Shown here in pieces: positions 29,602 to 30,214 of a stretch of DNA of 30,214 bases (within the stretch, counting starts at the first letter, position 1; the number at the start of each line of letters is the position of its first letter). Under the pieces are notes generated by a model. That model was not told the origin of the DNA, made no database searches, and saw only the letters and a list, made by a program, of their open reading frames with translations. Origin of the DNA: a virus. The position numbers were made by a program, and so were the translations under genes. The stretch lies in IMG/VR virus record IMGVR_UViG_3300042892_003081, positions 1-30,214 of that record; one strand, given 5' to 3'.

Positions 29602-29677
29602 TGGTGCCCAGTAAAGGAGTCGAACCCTCGACCTTCTCATTACAAGTGAGCTGCTCTACCAACTGAGCTAACCGGGC
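29602..29677 (-). tRNA. tRNA-Thr (anticodon UGU), CCA encoded
   Basis: The 76-base cloverleaf reads: acceptor GCCCGGT/ACTGGGC with one G-T pair, A discriminator and CCA; D stem GCTC/GAGC; anticodon loop CTTGTAA (anticodon TGT); T stem GAGGG/CCTTT with wobble pairs. It is first in the transcript from the consensus promoter at 29696-29724. Confidence 0.92.
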
Positions 29678-29695
29678 ATTCAAACTATTTAATCT

Positions 29696-29724
29696 ATTAT
29701 ATACTATGTTAAAAATTATGTCAA
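29696..29724 (-). promoter_or_regulatory. Perfect-consensus sigma70-type promoter of the tRNA operon
   Basis: On the minus strand: TTGACA (29719-29724), an exactly 17-base spacer, then TATAAT (29696-29701). Both hexamers are the textbook bacterial sequence. The -35 overlaps the end of the upstream radical SAM-like gene. It should drive tRNA-Thr, tRNA-Gly, the SGNH gene and the genes to tRNA-Val. Confidence 0.85.
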
Positions 29725-30214
29725 CGATATTCCGAATGTCTTGGAAAAACTTTCATTCCTGACTGCGTCAGTTTCCTGAGTGAACTCACAAAACCGTTGC
29801 CAGTCTGCCGGATTAGCATTACTGGTCTGTAGCAATTTCAACAAATTCTGCAATTGAGCCTTTTGCTCAGTAACATGTGGAACCCAACGTCTATATAAAA
29901 ATTCTTCTAGCAACGATATAGCTTTCTGCAATCGTTGCTCAGCTTGTTCACGCAATGGGCCTATAAGATGCCCAGGAGATAACAATTGATATTCAGATAC
30001 GATGGTTATAGCTATTCCCAATCTGCCATACGTTTTCAATAAATCCAAATAATACTCCATCAATTGATCAATGCACTGAACTGAATATGCCGTAAGAGCT
30101 ACATGAAAGTTGATGTCAATGTTCTTGTGCTCCTTGGCATATTCCATGTATGCCAGTATATTTGCATGTACCACAGGCCAAACGGTACCGTGACGTTGAT
30201 ATTCCGCAATGGCG
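29716..30214 (-). CDS. Probable radical SAM (twitch-type) protein, C-terminal part only
   Basis: The frame is open to the right edge, so the N-terminus and any CxxxCxxC iron-sulphur motif are outside. The visible 165 residues begin with RHGTVWPVVHANILAYMEYA, like the stretch after the barrel strand in phage twitch-domain proteins (EYxRHGTxW...NI). They continue FHVALTAYSVQCIDQLMEYY and end with FCEFTQETDAVRNESFSKTF, close to the F...D..RN.SF end of such proteins. The family match is by pattern and the function is unknown. Its stop codon overlaps the tRNA operon promoter. Confidence 0.6.
   Translation of the reverse strand, partial: AIAEYQRHGTVWPVVHANILAYMEYAKEHKNIDINFHVALTAYSVQCIDQLMEYYLDLLKTYGRLGIAITIVSEYQLLSPGHLIGPLREQAEQRLQKAISLLEEFLYRRWVPHVTEQKAQLQNLLKLLQTSNANPADWQRFCEFTQETDAVRNESFSKTFGISLT

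Overview
The window looks like part of the genome of a T4-type tailed phage (myovirus), probably an environmental one; the host cannot be named from the sequence. Evidence seen directly: adjacent genes for a gp41-type replicative helicase and a gp61-type primase, a UvsW-type recombination helicase, a dCMP deaminase, TATAAATA-type late-promoter boxes, three tRNAs with encoded CCA, very tight gene packing with many ATGA/TAATG overlaps, and tail-fibre-type proteins. No stretch of more than 300 bases lacks a gene.

Layout. (1) 1-961, minus strand: a small protein and the start of an Ala/Pro-rich protein that runs off the left edge. (2) 1049-3528, plus strand: a coupled four-gene late operon starting with an SGNH hydrolase and otherwise unrecognised. 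(3) 3512-5952, minus: helicase 41 and primase 61. (4) 5994-6946, minus: two virion/tail-fibre-type proteins. (5) 6982-7353, plus: one unknown gene. (6) 7328-12822, minus: a block with a HARP-like protein, UvsW, several small unknowns, a zinc-finger protein and a 198-aa protein carrying the catalytic signatures of bacterial DNA polymerase III alpha. (7) 12887-16724, minus: short early-type genes (an AAA+ ATPase, a ribosomal protein L7/L12-like C-terminal domain, a gamma-glutamylcyclotransferase-like enzyme, unknowns), with sigma70-like promoters and one clear terminator. (8) 16760-27640: about 11 kb of carbohydrate genes in two divergent seven-gene operons that meet at 22824-22874. They encode glycosyltransferases, two dTDP-glucose 4,6-dehydratase-like enzymes, another SDR epimerase, a sugar C-methyltransferase, FkbM and other methyltransferases, and a split transketolase. 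(9) 27641-30214, minus: a small gene, tRNA-Val, dCMP deaminase, two small basic/acidic proteins, a second SGNH hydrolase, tRNA-Gly, tRNA-Thr behind a consensus promoter, and the C-terminal part of a probable radical SAM protein.

How it works together (inference): early sigma70-like promoters, several of them placed so close to the start codon that the mRNAs would be leaderless, drive replication and takeover genes. Late boxes drive the sugar operons and the SGNH operon. The sugar operons look able to build and attach a modified, perhaps branched-chain, deoxysugar glycan to the virion, the cell surface or DNA. The points most worth following up are the miniature Pol III alpha-like protein, the split and truncated transketolase within the glycan island, the L12-like domain, and the recurring promoter architecture.
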